Translations under genes and position numbers: made by a program
Notes under the pieces: generated by a model
The model's input: only the letters and a program-made list of their open reading frames with translations
What the model was told of the DNA's origin: nothing
Database searches by the model: none
Source of the DNA: an uncultured Collinsella sp.
GTDB taxonomy: Bacteria > Actinomycetota > Coriobacteriia > Coriobacteriales > Coriobacteriaceae
Reading direction: 5' to 3'
Assembly: GCA_959019945.1 (NCBI GenBank)
Contig: CAUEQD010000003.1
Span: forward strand, 94,545 to 158,544
Length of the DNA stretch: 64,000 bases
Shown here: positions 41,060 to 49,130 of the stretch, in pieces
How positions within the stretch are numbered: position 1 is the stretch's first letter
How the letters are laid out: every line of letters begins with the position of its first letter

Positions 41060-42244
41060 GTGGGCAAGGCTAAGGCTAAGGCGAAGAAAAAGACGACGGG
41101 GGCGCGGGCTAAGCGCGATCGTCGTCGGAAGCTCGCGACCGAAGCCCCTGCATCTGCTGAGGAGTTGCTGGCAAGCGTGCCGGGGCTTGATGCGCTGCAG
41201 GATGTTCCGGCGTTCGATGACCTGCCGGTCGATGCGGCTCAGCAGGCTGCATTTGATGACTTTTGCGCGCAGGCCGAGGAGCCCGAGCAGATGCAGCTCG
41301 GTGCTGTGGTGCGCCTGGACCGCGGGTTTCCGCTGGTGGCGACTGCCGACGACACCTTTCGTGCCGAGCATGCCGTGGGGTTTGCCAAGTCGCGTGGCGA
41401 GGATGAGGTTCTGCTGCCCGCCGTGGGCGACCGCGTGGCGGTGCGCCGTGCGCCCGGGCATGACATGGGCGTGATCGAGTGCGTGCTGCCGCGCCGCACG
41501 AGTTTTGAGCGCTGGCGCGGACGCGCTCGCGGTGAGCGTCAGGTGCTTTGCTCCAACGTGGATAGCGTGCTGATCGTGCAGGCGCTCGGCGCCGGCGAGG
41601 TGCTGCTCGACCGCGTGGCGCGCTCGCTGGTGCTGGCACTCGACTGCGATGCCGAGCCGGTGGTGGTACTCACCAAGGCCGACCGCTGCGACACCGATGA
41701 GCTCGAGCGCGATTTGGACCGCGTACACCGCCTGGTGGGTCCGGACGTGCGCGTAATCGTGACATCTTCTGCCGAGGGCCGTGGCCTGGACGAGGTGCGC
41801 GTCTGCGTGCCCGCCGGGAGCTGCGCCATGATCCTGGGCGAGTCGGGTGCCGGCAAATCGACGCTGCTCAACGCGCTGCTGGGTCACGATACGTTGGCGA
41901 CCGGCGGCGTGCGTGAGCGCGATGACCAGGGTCGTCACACCACGGTCGCGCGCGTGATGGTGGCGCTGCCGGGCGAAGCCGGCGTTATTGCTGACGCGCC
42001 GGGCCTTCGCAGCCTGCCGCTCGTGGGGCATGAGCGGGGCTTGGCACGCGCGTTTCCCGAGATCGTCGAGGCGTCGCGTGCGTGCCGGTTTGGCGACTGC
42101 ACGCATACCCACGAACCGGGCTGCGCCGTTCGCGAGGCCGAGGATGCCGGGCAGATCGACAGCCTGCGCCTGGAGACGTTCCAAAATCTGGCGTCATCCA
42201 TGCGTGTGAGTGCGCAGATGCTCGATCCCGATGTCCATCTGTAA
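41060..42244 (+). CDS. rsgA: ribosome small subunit-dependent GTPase RsgA
   Basis: 394 residues. Circularly permuted GTPase that helps mature the 30S subunit. Order seen: OB fold (about 80-150), G4 LTKAD, G5-like VTSSAEG, then G1 GESGAGKSTLLNALLG, G2 region DDQGRHTT, G3 DAPGLRSL, and the C-terminal zinc site CRFGDCTHTHEPGC. Long basic N-terminus (KAKAKAKKKTTGARAKRDRRRK) as in other actinobacterial forms. Start GTG 41060 has GGGAGG 6 bases upstream. The terminator at 42263 ends it. Confidence 0.94.
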   Translation: MGKAKAKAKKKTTGARAKRDRRRKLATEAPASAEELLASVPGLDALQDVPAFDDLPVDAAQQAAFDDFCAQAEEPEQMQLGAVVRLDRGFPLVATADDTFRAEHAVGFAKSRGEDEVLLPAVGDRVAVRRAPGHDMGVIECVLPRRTSFERWRGRARGERQVLCSNVDSVLIVQALGAGEVLLDRVARSLVLALDCDAEPVVVLTKADRCDTDELERDLDRVHRLVGPDVRVIVTSSAEGRGLDEVRVCVPAGSCAMILGESGAGKSTLLNALLGHDTLATGGVRERDDQGRHTTVARVMVALPGEAGVIADAPGLRSLPLVGHERGLARAFPEIVEASRACRFGDCTHTHEPGCAVREAEDAGQIDSLRLETFQNLASSMRVSAQMLDPDVHL

Positions 42245-42262
42245 TCGAATCTACCTATGACA

Positions 42263-42297
42263 GCCGTCTCCCAATGGCACGGGAGGCGGCTTTTTTA
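42263..42297 (+). terminator. terminator after rsgA
   Basis: GCCGTCTCCC-loop-GGGAGGCGGC followed by TTTTTT. Confidence 0.92.
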
Positions 42298-42368
42298 TTG
42301 CCGATGCGCCCCTAAACGTGCGTTTTGCCGACGTGCTGACCAAAACCTTGCCACGAGCTTGACGGGCC

Positions 42369-42394
42369 GGTCAGCTTTTGGTCGGCAATTGGTT
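42369..42394. repeat. GGTCAGCTTTTGGTCGGCA repeat, copy 2
   Basis: Shared with 1588-1613. Here it also pairs partly with TGCCGAC...TGACCAAAA at 42327-42346, so it can fold as a hairpin upstream of the Tad operon. Confidence 0.6.
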
Positions 42395-42496
42395 TGACAC
42401 TCAAAACCAAGATCGCGATCGCGTCGTTTTGCTGCTTGCCCGCTCGGACAATGGTGGTACGGGCATCCGCCCGGTGCTACCTTGAGAGGAGCGGCC

Positions 42497-43156
42497 GTGA
42501 ACAAGAGCAAGCGCATCGCCATCAGTCTGATCGCGGGCGTGCTCGCCGCGTTGCTCTGCATGGTCTACGCATCGTCGATCCGCTCGCGGGCTGAGCAGGC
42601 CCAGGCCGAGACGCTGGCCAAGTATGGCGGCGATCGCGTCGAGGTGTGCGTCGCGGCACGCGATATCGATGCGGGCGAGACGCTTGACGAGACCAATGTC
42701 ATAACCCAGGAATGGCTGGCGAGCCTACTGCCGCGCGATGCGGCGACCGAGTTGCGCCAGGTGCGCGGCGACGTGACGACCTCACGCATCCCTAAAAATG
42801 CCGTGATTTGCGATGTCTACACCAAGGCCGAAAGCCACACGTTCGAGGTGCCCAAAGGCAAGGTCGCCGTTTCGGTGGCGGTCGATGCCGAGCATTCGGT
42901 CGGGGGCGCCACGGGCGTGGGCAGCTACGTGGACGTGTACGTGCAAAAGGACGGCGTGACCGATCGGCTGTGCGGCGCGCGCGTAATCGATACCAGCGAA
43001 GATGCCGGCGCCACGCGTGAAGGCAAGATCGAATGGGTGACGCTGGCGGCCGACCCCGAAGACGTTAAGGAATTGCTGGGGGCCTCGGGTAAGGGGACGG
43101 TCAGTTTGACGATTCCCGCCACGGTGCGCGACAAAAAGAGCGGAGGCGACGAGTGA
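42497..43156 (+). CDS. cpaB: Flp pilus assembly protein CpaB (RcpC), SAF domain
   Basis: 219 residues. Signal-anchor helix at about 8-25 (IAISLIAGVLAALLCMVYA), then an SAF domain with VCVAARDIDAGETLDETNV and a C-terminal CpaB part with GSYVDVYVQKDG. In Tad systems it is thought to act at the envelope in secretin or pilus assembly. Start GTG 42497 with GAGAGGAG upstream. First gene of an operon reaching 52087; its stop overlaps the next start. Confidence 0.9.
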   Translation: MNKSKRIAISLIAGVLAALLCMVYASSIRSRAEQAQAETLAKYGGDRVEVCVAARDIDAGETLDETNVITQEWLASLLPRDAATELRQVRGDVTTSRIPKNAVICDVYTKAESHTFEVPKGKVAVSVAVDAEHSVGGATGVGSYVDVYVQKDGVTDRLCGARVIDTSEDAGATREGKIEWVTLAADPEDVKELLGASGKGTVSLTIPATVRDKKSGGDE

Positions 43157-44805
43157 TGAAAGCGATCTGGCTTGCATGCTGCGCGTGCGGTGATTACGGA
43201 TTGCTGCAGCGGGAAGTCGAGGGCCGCGATGCGGGCGCGCAAGTGCTTCGCGTGGGCGACCTGGATGGGCTGGTGTCCATGGCACGGGCGTTTCCGTCGC
43301 GCCGCGGGGCGGCGATTATCGCGGCAGCCCTGTTCGATGCCGAAGACGTGCGAAAGACCGTTGCGCGCCTGACGGCCGAGGGCCGCGTGAGCCGCGTGGT
43401 CGTACTGATAGAGACGCTCGATCCTTCGGATATCGAGGGGCTGTTTCGAGCAGGGGCGACCGAGGTTATCGCTGCGCGCAGCATATGCGGCAACGGGCGC
43501 GCGGGCGAGGGAACGGTTGATTACGGCCGGTGTATGACGATTGAGCCCGATGCTTTTGTTGATAGGGAACCCGGGGCGCCTCGCGCTACAAGAGGCCCGC
43601 GTGTTGATGATTATGGAAAAGCGGAAGCCGAGCATGATCGGTGTTCCCGGGATCCCCTTGCATACGATGACGCTGGAGGGCCGGCGCAGCATGCTGGCGA
43701 CTCCCCGGCTGTAGATATGGGATACGTGCACGGCGTGAATCTGGCGGATGAACTCGACGAAGTTGAGGGCTTTGCCGGGTGCGGCGAGTTGTCGCTGATG
43801 CAGCATGAGCAGATTGCGCAGAACGAGCCTGCCTCGCAGACCGAACAAGCTGCCATGCCGGCTTGGACGCAGCGTGTGGTTGCGGCGGGGGAGACGGGGA
43901 CGCTGCCACCGACGCCCGCTCCGCCTCCTCCGATGCCGCCGGCAGACGCTGCCGCTCCGCAGCATCGAGCTCCGGTCATCTGTGCCATTTCGGGTTCGGG
44001 CGGTTGCGGCAAGTCGACGATCGTTGCCACCATGGCACACACATCGTCGCTGTTGGGCTTGCGTGCCGCCGTGCTCGACCTGGACCTGATGTTTGGAAAC
44101 CTTTACGACTTGTTAGGCGTCGATGCTCCGCGCGATATGGCGGCACTTATCGAGCCGTCGGCGGCGGGCACGCTCACCGAGCCGGATATCGTAGCCGTTT
44201 CGATGCGCGTGGCACCGGGCGTTACGCTCTGGGGTCCCGTCGCGGCGCCCGAGCAAGCCGAGCTCATGGCACGTCCGGTGGAGCTACTGCTTGATGTTCT
44301 GCGTCGCGAATCCGACGTGGTCTTTATCGATACCTCGGTCTTTTGGGGCGACGCCGTGGCGGCTGCGGTGGCGGCGAGCGACCGTTGCCTGGTCGTTGGC
44401 GATGCGGCGGTGTCGTCCGCGGCATCGGCATCGCGCGTCATTGAACTGGCAGGTCGAGTAGGTGTGCCGCGCACGCGCATGAGCGCCGTGTTCAACCGGT
44501 TCGGTGCGCGCGGGGCAGACGAGGACGTCGCCATGCGCTTTGAGATTGCCTGTGCGTTGAGCTCCAAGATTCGTATCGCCGATGGCGGGCAGGATCTCGC
44601 CGCGCTCATGGCGTTTGGGCGCGCTGACGAGGCAGTGGGGCAGACGAGCGCTTTTGCGACTAGCGTGCGCGAGGCCACGCGCGAGATGCTCGTGGAACTG
44701 GGGTGCGCCGTCGGCCCTTGGAGCGATATGGTCGCCGACCGTGCAACGCGCACCGAACGCCCGCGTATCCGCCTTCCCTGGTCGCGCGAGGGCGATCAGC
44801 GATGA
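43156..44805 (+). CDS. cpaE: CpaE/TadZ-like MinD-family ATPase
   Basis: 549 residues. The N-terminal receiver-like domain (about 1-115) lacks clear phosphorylation residues. A long Pro/Ala-rich acidic linker (about 130-275, with PPTPAPPPPMPPADAA) follows. The MinD-type ATPase begins with deviant Walker A SGSGGCGKST at about 279-288, then LDLDLMFGNLYDLLG and DVVFIDTS (Walker B). TadZ/CpaE proteins place the Tad machine at a cell site. ATG 43156 overlaps the cpaB stop. Confidence 0.9.
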   Translation: MKAIWLACCACGDYGLLQREVEGRDAGAQVLRVGDLDGLVSMARAFPSRRGAAIIAAALFDAEDVRKTVARLTAEGRVSRVVVLIETLDPSDIEGLFRAGATEVIAARSICGNGRAGEGTVDYGRCMTIEPDAFVDREPGAPRATRGPRVDDYGKAEAEHDRCSRDPLAYDDAGGPAQHAGDSPAVDMGYVHGVNLADELDEVEGFAGCGELSLMQHEQIAQNEPASQTEQAAMPAWTQRVVAAGETGTLPPTPAPPPPMPPADAAAPQHRAPVICAISGSGGCGKSTIVATMAHTSSLLGLRAAVLDLDLMFGNLYDLLGVDAPRDMAALIEPSAAGTLTEPDIVAVSMRVAPGVTLWGPVAAPEQAELMARPVELLLDVLRRESDVVFIDTSVFWGDAVAAAVAASDRCLVVGDAAVSSAASASRVIELAGRVGVPRTRMSAVFNRFGARGADEDVAMRFEIACALSSKIRIADGGQDLAALMAFGRADEAVGQTSAFATSVREATREMLVELGCAVGPWSDMVADRATRTERPRIRLPWSREGDQR

Positions 44806-46130
44806 GCCTGCAAACGAGGATTAAGGCTGCCGGCGCTGCGGCGGCGGCAGCGCCTGTAGATGCGGGGCGTCGCCGCGCCGTGAAACGACGCACCAAGCGC
44901 GCCGTGATGGACCGCATGGGTTACGACGAAGTGGCGCGTATCAGCGCCTATATCGACCCGGCACTTGCCCGCTCGGAATTGCGTCCTGCGGTGGAGGCGG
45001 CGCTCAATGTTGAGGAGCCGACCGATCTCGCGACGCCCGAGCGCGAGACCATCATCGACGAGATTTTGGATGACGTGGTGGGCTTGGGGCCGTTGCAGCC
45101 GCTCATCGAGGACGACACCGTTACCGAGATCATGATTAACGGCTGCCGCTCGGCTTTCTTTGAACGCGGCGGCGTCTTGCACCCCATCGAGCATGCGTTT
45201 GAGGATGATGAGCAGATCCGTGTGCTTATCGACCGCATCATCTCGCCACTTGGCCGCCGTATCGACGAGCGCAGCCCCATCGTCAACGCCCGCCTCAAAA
45301 CGGGCTATCGCGTCAACGCGGTGATTCCGCCTGTGGCGATTGACGGACCGATTCTCACCATCCGAAAGTTCTCGGACCGCATCTGCTCGCTGGACGAGCT
45401 TGTGGGGCTGGGGTCGCTGCCGCTTTGGTATGCGCAGCTGCTGTCGTGCGCGGTGTCGCTGCGACAGGACCTGGCGGTTGCGGGAGGCACGGGATCTGGC
45501 AAGACCACCCTGCTCAACGCGTTGTCATGCGAGATTTCCACTGGCGAGCGCATCGTGACGATCGAGGACTCTGCCGAGCTCAAGTTTGCGCATCATCCGC
45601 ACGTGGTGCGCCTGGAGGCGCGCGAGGCTTCAATTGAGGGCGAGGGCGCGGTGACGATCCGCGACCTGGTGACCAATGCCCTGCGCATGCGCCCCGACCG
45701 CATCGTGGTGGGCGAGGTGCGCGGTGCCGAGTGCTGCGACATGTTGCAGGCCATGAACACGGGCCACGACGGGTCGCTCACCACACTTCATGCGGGTTCA
45801 GAACAGGAGGCCGTGGTGCGTCTGACGTTGCTTGCACGTTATGGCATCGATCTGCCGAGCGAGCTCATCGAGGAGCAGATTGCCATGGCGCTCGACGGCA
45901 TCGTGATGTCCGAGCGCCACGCCGATGGCAGGCGCTTCGTCTCCTCTTATTCGGGGGTGCGTCGCGCCGCGTCGGGCGGCGTAGAGCTCGAGCGCTATGT
46001 GACTTTCGATGCCGCCGAGCGCATCTGGACGCTTGACCGCGAGCCGCCGTTTATCGCAGAAGGCCTGCGGTCGGGGACGCTCACACAAGAGGAGGTGGAC
46101 GAATGGAGGTCGCTGTGCCCCTCGTCGTAG
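44802..46130 (+). CDS. cpaF: Tad secretion ATPase CpaF/TadA
   Basis: 442 residues. Hexameric motor ATPase of the Tad pilus. N-terminal domain with VGLGPLQPLIEDDTVTEIMING; Walker A GGTGSGKTT at about 228-236; RIVTIEDSAEL; Walker B region RMRPDRIVVGEVRG; and the His-box NTGHDGSLTTLHA. All are diagnostic of the T2SE/VirB11-like TadA family. ATG 44802 overlaps the cpaE stop by four bases. Confidence 0.95.
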   Translation: MSLQTRIKAAGAAAAAAPVDAGRRRAVKRRTKRAVMDRMGYDEVARISAYIDPALARSELRPAVEAALNVEEPTDLATPERETIIDEILDDVVGLGPLQPLIEDDTVTEIMINGCRSAFFERGGVLHPIEHAFEDDEQIRVLIDRIISPLGRRIDERSPIVNARLKTGYRVNAVIPPVAIDGPILTIRKFSDRICSLDELVGLGSLPLWYAQLLSCAVSLRQDLAVAGGTGSGKTTLLNALSCEISTGERIVTIEDSAELKFAHHPHVVRLEAREASIEGEGAVTIRDLVTNALRMRPDRIVVGEVRGAECCDMLQAMNTGHDGSLTTLHAGSEQEAVVRLTLLARYGIDLPSELIEEQIAMALDGIVMSERHADGRRFVSSYSGVRRAASGGVELERYVTFDAAERIWTLDREPPFIAEGLRSGTLTQEEVDEWRSLCPSS

Positions 46131-47029
46131 GGGGTTTGGCAGGGTTTTCTGTTGCGACGGCGTGTGGGGCGGAACCTCGTGTGCCGCAGGTGCCGCCGGC
46201 GGAGCTGGCGCGTCAGGCGCTCGAGACGGTGGCAGAGAGGCTGCCGCGTGAGCTGGTGGAAAACGATCTGCTGAAAAAGATCGCCCGTTCGTGGACATCG
46301 CTGGCTCCGGCGCATCGCCTTGGCCTCGTGATCGAAGATGCTTCGGGGCGTTTGGCGTTTCTGCTGCTATCGAGCGGTGTCTGCTGCGTTTTACTAACGA
46401 TGGTGTCGTTATCGCCCCTCGGATTTGCCTTGGGACTTGTTGCTCCGATTGCCGTTGGCGCCGCTCGGGATGGCTTTGAGAGCCGGCGCGAGCAACACGA
46501 TGCAGAAGAGGCCATGCCCGAGGCGTTTACCGCACTTTCCATGTCGCTTGCCTCGGGACATTCGCTGGCCCAGGGCATGCGCTTTGTGGGCGCTCATGCG
46601 CAAGAGCCAGTACATACCGAGTTTTTGCGGGTGGCGGCGGCGATCGATTGCGGCATCTCGGCGACCGACGCGCTCGATGACTTGCTCGTGCGTATCGACG
46701 CCCCCGGTCTTTCGCTTGTGACCTTGGCGCTTAAGGTGTCTCAGCGCACCGGCGCTCCGCTTGCCGACTTACTGTCCGAGGCGTCGAGCATGGTGGGGGA
46801 GCGCATTGAGCTCAAGCGCCGCCTGGATGTTAAGACGTCGCAGGCTCGCATGTCTGCGCATATGGTCGCGGCGATGCCGGCGGGCATGTGCGCGGTGTTG
46901 GCGCTGCTTTCGGCAGATTTTCGTCGCGGTCTTGCGACGCCTGCCGGCGCGGGCGCTGTGGTGCTGGGTCTTGCCCTCAACGCCGTTGCCCTGGTGGTTA
47001 TCCGGCGCATTATGCGGGTGGAGCTATGA
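46103..47029 (+). CDS. tadB: Tad inner-membrane platform protein TadB
   Basis: 308 residues. T2SSF domain in the second half (EEAMPEAFTALSMSLASGHSLAQGMRFVG, then KVSQRTGAPLADLL). Two hydrophobic pairs, at about 90-125 and near the C-terminus (VVLGLALNAVALVVI). ATG 46103 lies 28 bases inside cpaF with GAGGAGG upstream. Forms the membrane platform with TadC. Confidence 0.9.
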   Translation: MEVAVPLVVGGLAGFSVATACGAEPRVPQVPPAELARQALETVAERLPRELVENDLLKKIARSWTSLAPAHRLGLVIEDASGRLAFLLLSSGVCCVLLTMVSLSPLGFALGLVAPIAVGAARDGFESRREQHDAEEAMPEAFTALSMSLASGHSLAQGMRFVGAHAQEPVHTEFLRVAAAIDCGISATDALDDLLVRIDAPGLSLVTLALKVSQRTGAPLADLLSEASSMVGERIELKRRLDVKTSQARMSAHMVAAMPAGMCAVLALLSADFRRGLATPAGAGAVVLGLALNAVALVVIRRIMRVEL

Positions 47030-47667
47030 GCGCCCCGGTTGCAGTTGCGGCTTGCCTGTGCGCCCTGAGTGTATTTGTCGCGACGGGTTTGGATCGGGCG
47101 GATGCACGCAAGATCGCAGAGGCCTGCAAGCGCGAGGCGGTGCTGGTCGCTGCCGCGGGTCGCTCGGTGGTCGATGCTCTGACCGCGCGAGTGAAGGGCG
47201 CGGTTGGAGCGGGCGGCCCGGCGCGAGTGTCGCTCGGCGAAGTGTCCGAGATGATTGATGTTGTGCGCTTGGGTCTTTCGGCCGGTCTTTCGTTTGATGC
47301 GGCGCTTGAGATTTTCTGCGCCAACCGCCGGTCAGTGCTGGCTCTTCGCCTTGAGCGCGCCTGCATGGCGTGGCAGGTGGGCGTGGGCACGCGTGAGGAC
47401 GAGTTGTTGGCCGCCGCGCGCGACCTGGACGTGCGAGCGCTCGAGACCTTTGCCATCACGGTGGGGCAGGCGCTCGCCCTGGGTGCCCCACTTGCCGAGA
47501 CGCTGGCCGCTCAAAGTCGCGAGATCCGTGCGGCTCATCGCGCCGCGGTCGAGCGCGAGATCGAGCGTGCGCCCGTCAAGCTGCTGATTCCCACCGGCAC
47601 GCTCATCTTGCCGGCGTTGCTTCTGTCCATATTGGGCCCGCTGCTGGGAGCAGGCGGGATGATGTAG
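47026..47667 (+). CDS. tadC: Tad inner-membrane platform protein TadC
   Basis: 213 residues, shorter than many TadC proteins (about 300) because only one N-terminal hydrophobic segment precedes the T2SSF domain (SLGEVSEMIDVVRLGLSAGLSFDAALE, ITVGQALALGAPLAETLAAQ). C-terminal pair of helices LLIPTGTLILPALLLSILGPLLG. ATG 47026 overlaps the tadB stop (ATGA). Confidence 0.87.
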   Translation: MSAPVAVAACLCALSVFVATGLDRADARKIAEACKREAVLVAAAGRSVVDALTARVKGAVGAGGPARVSLGEVSEMIDVVRLGLSAGLSFDAALEIFCANRRSVLALRLERACMAWQVGVGTREDELLAAARDLDVRALETFAITVGQALALGAPLAETLAAQSREIRAAHRAAVEREIERAPVKLLIPTGTLILPALLLSILGPLLGAGGMM

Positions 47668-47677
47668 GGAGGAATAC

Positions 47678-47911
47678 ATGAACACGATGACTGACGCTGC
47701 TGGCAAGGTCCAGGGCTGGGCGTTTTGCCGGGCGGCACATGTTCGTCAGCGCGCCAAGGAACTATTGCAGGAGGAGAGTGCACAGGGTACCACCGAGTAT
47801 GCCATCTTGGTCGGCGTGCTCGTGGTGATCGCGATTATCGCCATCGTCGCATTTAAGGGCAAGGTCCAAGATCTATGGAACGCTATCAGCGAGGGCATCA
47901 ACAGCCTGTAG
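47678..47911 (+). CDS. flp: Flp-type major prepilin
   Basis: 77 residues. Leader of about 35 residues, then EESAQGTTEYAILVGVLVVIAIIAIVAF: the class IVb hydrophobic spine. Taking the usual rule that Glu is at mature position 5, cleavage falls between Ala and Gln (A/QGTTEY), i.e. Ala rather than Gly at -1. GGAGG precedes the ATG. No prepilin peptidase gene is in the window. Probably the pilus subunit. Confidence 0.88.
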   Translation: MNTMTDAAGKVQGWAFCRAAHVRQRAKELLQEESAQGTTEYAILVGVLVVIAIIAIVAFKGKVQDLWNAISEGINSL

Positions 47912-48438
47912 AGGGCGAGCGCCCCATCGGGGTGCTGCTGGTGTTTGCTTGCCTGACCGTGGCGATAGCGGCGGTGCTTTGGGGGCTTAACGCCGCGCGG
48001 CAGCAGCGTCCTGGGACCGCCTCCGATTTGGGCTCAGATTCGGCGGTGGCGTCTCAAAAAGATGAGATGCGAGATGCGGACGATTCGGATGTCGCTGTCA
48101 CGGCGCAAACCTTTCTGCGGACGCTCGACAAGCGGTCTGGCACTGCGACGGATTCGCCTGAGGGCAACGCGATTGCGGTCCGGCTTGCATGGTCCGAGGA
48201 CCGACCGATGACCGAAGCGGCGGCGGATATGCTGCGTGCCTATCGCGAGGTACCCACGGCGCAACTTGCTCTGAGCGGCTATCTCGACATCAAGGGAAAC
48301 GTGTGGGGCGCCATCGTGCGCGACGGACGCGGCTGGGTCGATATGGTGACAATTGCCGCGGATGCTGGCGATGCTTCGTGTCGTCTGCGCGCCGTGCGCC
48401 TGAGCCCGCAGGCAACGGACTCAAAGGAGGGATCGTGA
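47875..48438 (+). CDS. Tad-operon membrane protein, unknown
   Basis: 187 residues if begun at ATG 47875, which overlaps flp by 37 bases and lacks a clear ribosome site; a GTG at 47929 is an alternative. One membrane helix (IGVLLVFACLTVAIAAVLWGL), then a soluble domain ending VDMVTIAADAGDASCRLRAVRL. No family recognised. Its place between two prepilins suggests a Tad accessory protein. Confidence 0.65.
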   Translation: MERYQRGHQQPVEGERPIGVLLVFACLTVAIAAVLWGLNAARQQRPGTASDLGSDSAVASQKDEMRDADDSDVAVTAQTFLRTLDKRSGTATDSPEGNAIAVRLAWSEDRPMTEAAADMLRAYREVPTAQLALSGYLDIKGNVWGAIVRDGRGWVDMVTIAADAGDASCRLRAVRLSPQATDSKEGS

Positions 48439-48439
48439 A

Positions 48440-48658
48440 ATGCATGATGTCCTGCGTGAGGAATCTGCCCAGGCGACGGTCGAATACGCCATTGTCACGG
48501 TGGCGCTGTTATCGATCGTGCTGGCGATCGCGGGACTTTGGCGTGCCGGCACCGATGGGCGCTTGGCGGCGCTGGTTGAGCGGGCGGCATCCCATAGCGT
48601 TGCCTCGACGTCGGTTATCGACGCCGCTGCGGCCGCTAAGGACATCGCGTTGTATTGA
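48440..48658 (+). CDS. second Flp-like small prepilin
   Basis: 72 residues: short leader MHDVLREESA, then QATVEYAIVTVALLSIVLAIAGLW, again A/QxTxE. The C-terminal part is Ala-rich. AAAGGAGG stands 9 bases before the ATG. Probably a minor pilin. Confidence 0.8.
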   Translation: MHDVLREESAQATVEYAIVTVALLSIVLAIAGLWRAGTDGRLAALVERAASHSVASTSVIDAAAAAKDIALY

Positions 48659-49130
48659 TGCCGCGCGCGAGGACCGGGCGCAGTCTACGGTCGAGGCCGC
48701 TTTTTTGCTGCCGACGTTTCTGACACTCATCCTTCTCGCGCTGCAACCGGTGTGCCTGCTCTATACGCGCGCGGTCATGGAGTCTGCCGCCGCCGAGACC
48801 GCGCGGCTCATGACCACGACGACGGCGGAGGACGACGATCTTAAGGAGTTCACCCGCCGCCGACTTGCCGCAGTGCCCAACGTTTCGATCTTTCATGCCG
48901 GCGGGCCGTTGTCGTGGGATATCGAGCTTGGCCGGGCCGGTGCGGGTGGCGTCTCGTCCGTGTCCGTTTCCGGCGAGGTCAAGCCGTTGCCTGTGATCGG
49001 TGCGTTTGCGCAGGCTATGGGTGGTACCGCCGAGGGCGGCTACGTTGAGCTCAAGGTCGATGTCTCGTATCAATCGCGTCCCGAATGGCTGGAGGGAGAT
49101 TATGATTCGTGGATTGCTGCATGGGATTAA
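48600..49130 (+). CDS. tadE: TadE-like pseudopilin (start uncertain)
   Basis: The recognisable protein is DAAREDRAQSTVEAAFLLPTF followed by a hydrophobic helix and ESAAAETARLM, a TadE-type pseudopilin of about 155 residues. No ATG/GTG/TTG lies in frame between the previous stop (48656-48658) and the motif. I give TTG 48600 as the nearest standard codon; ATT 48654, GTG 48543 and ATG 48555 are alternatives. An ATG overlapping the previous stop (48658) is one frame off, so a one-base error or true frameshift is possible. Confidence 0.7.
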   Translation: MPRRRLSTPLRPLRTSRCIDAAREDRAQSTVEAAFLLPTFLTLILLALQPVCLLYTRAVMESAAAETARLMTTTTAEDDDLKEFTRRRLAAVPNVSIFHAGGPLSWDIELGRAGAGGVSSVSVSGEVKPLPVIGAFAQAMGGTAEGGYVELKVDVSYQSRPEWLEGDYDSWIAAWD

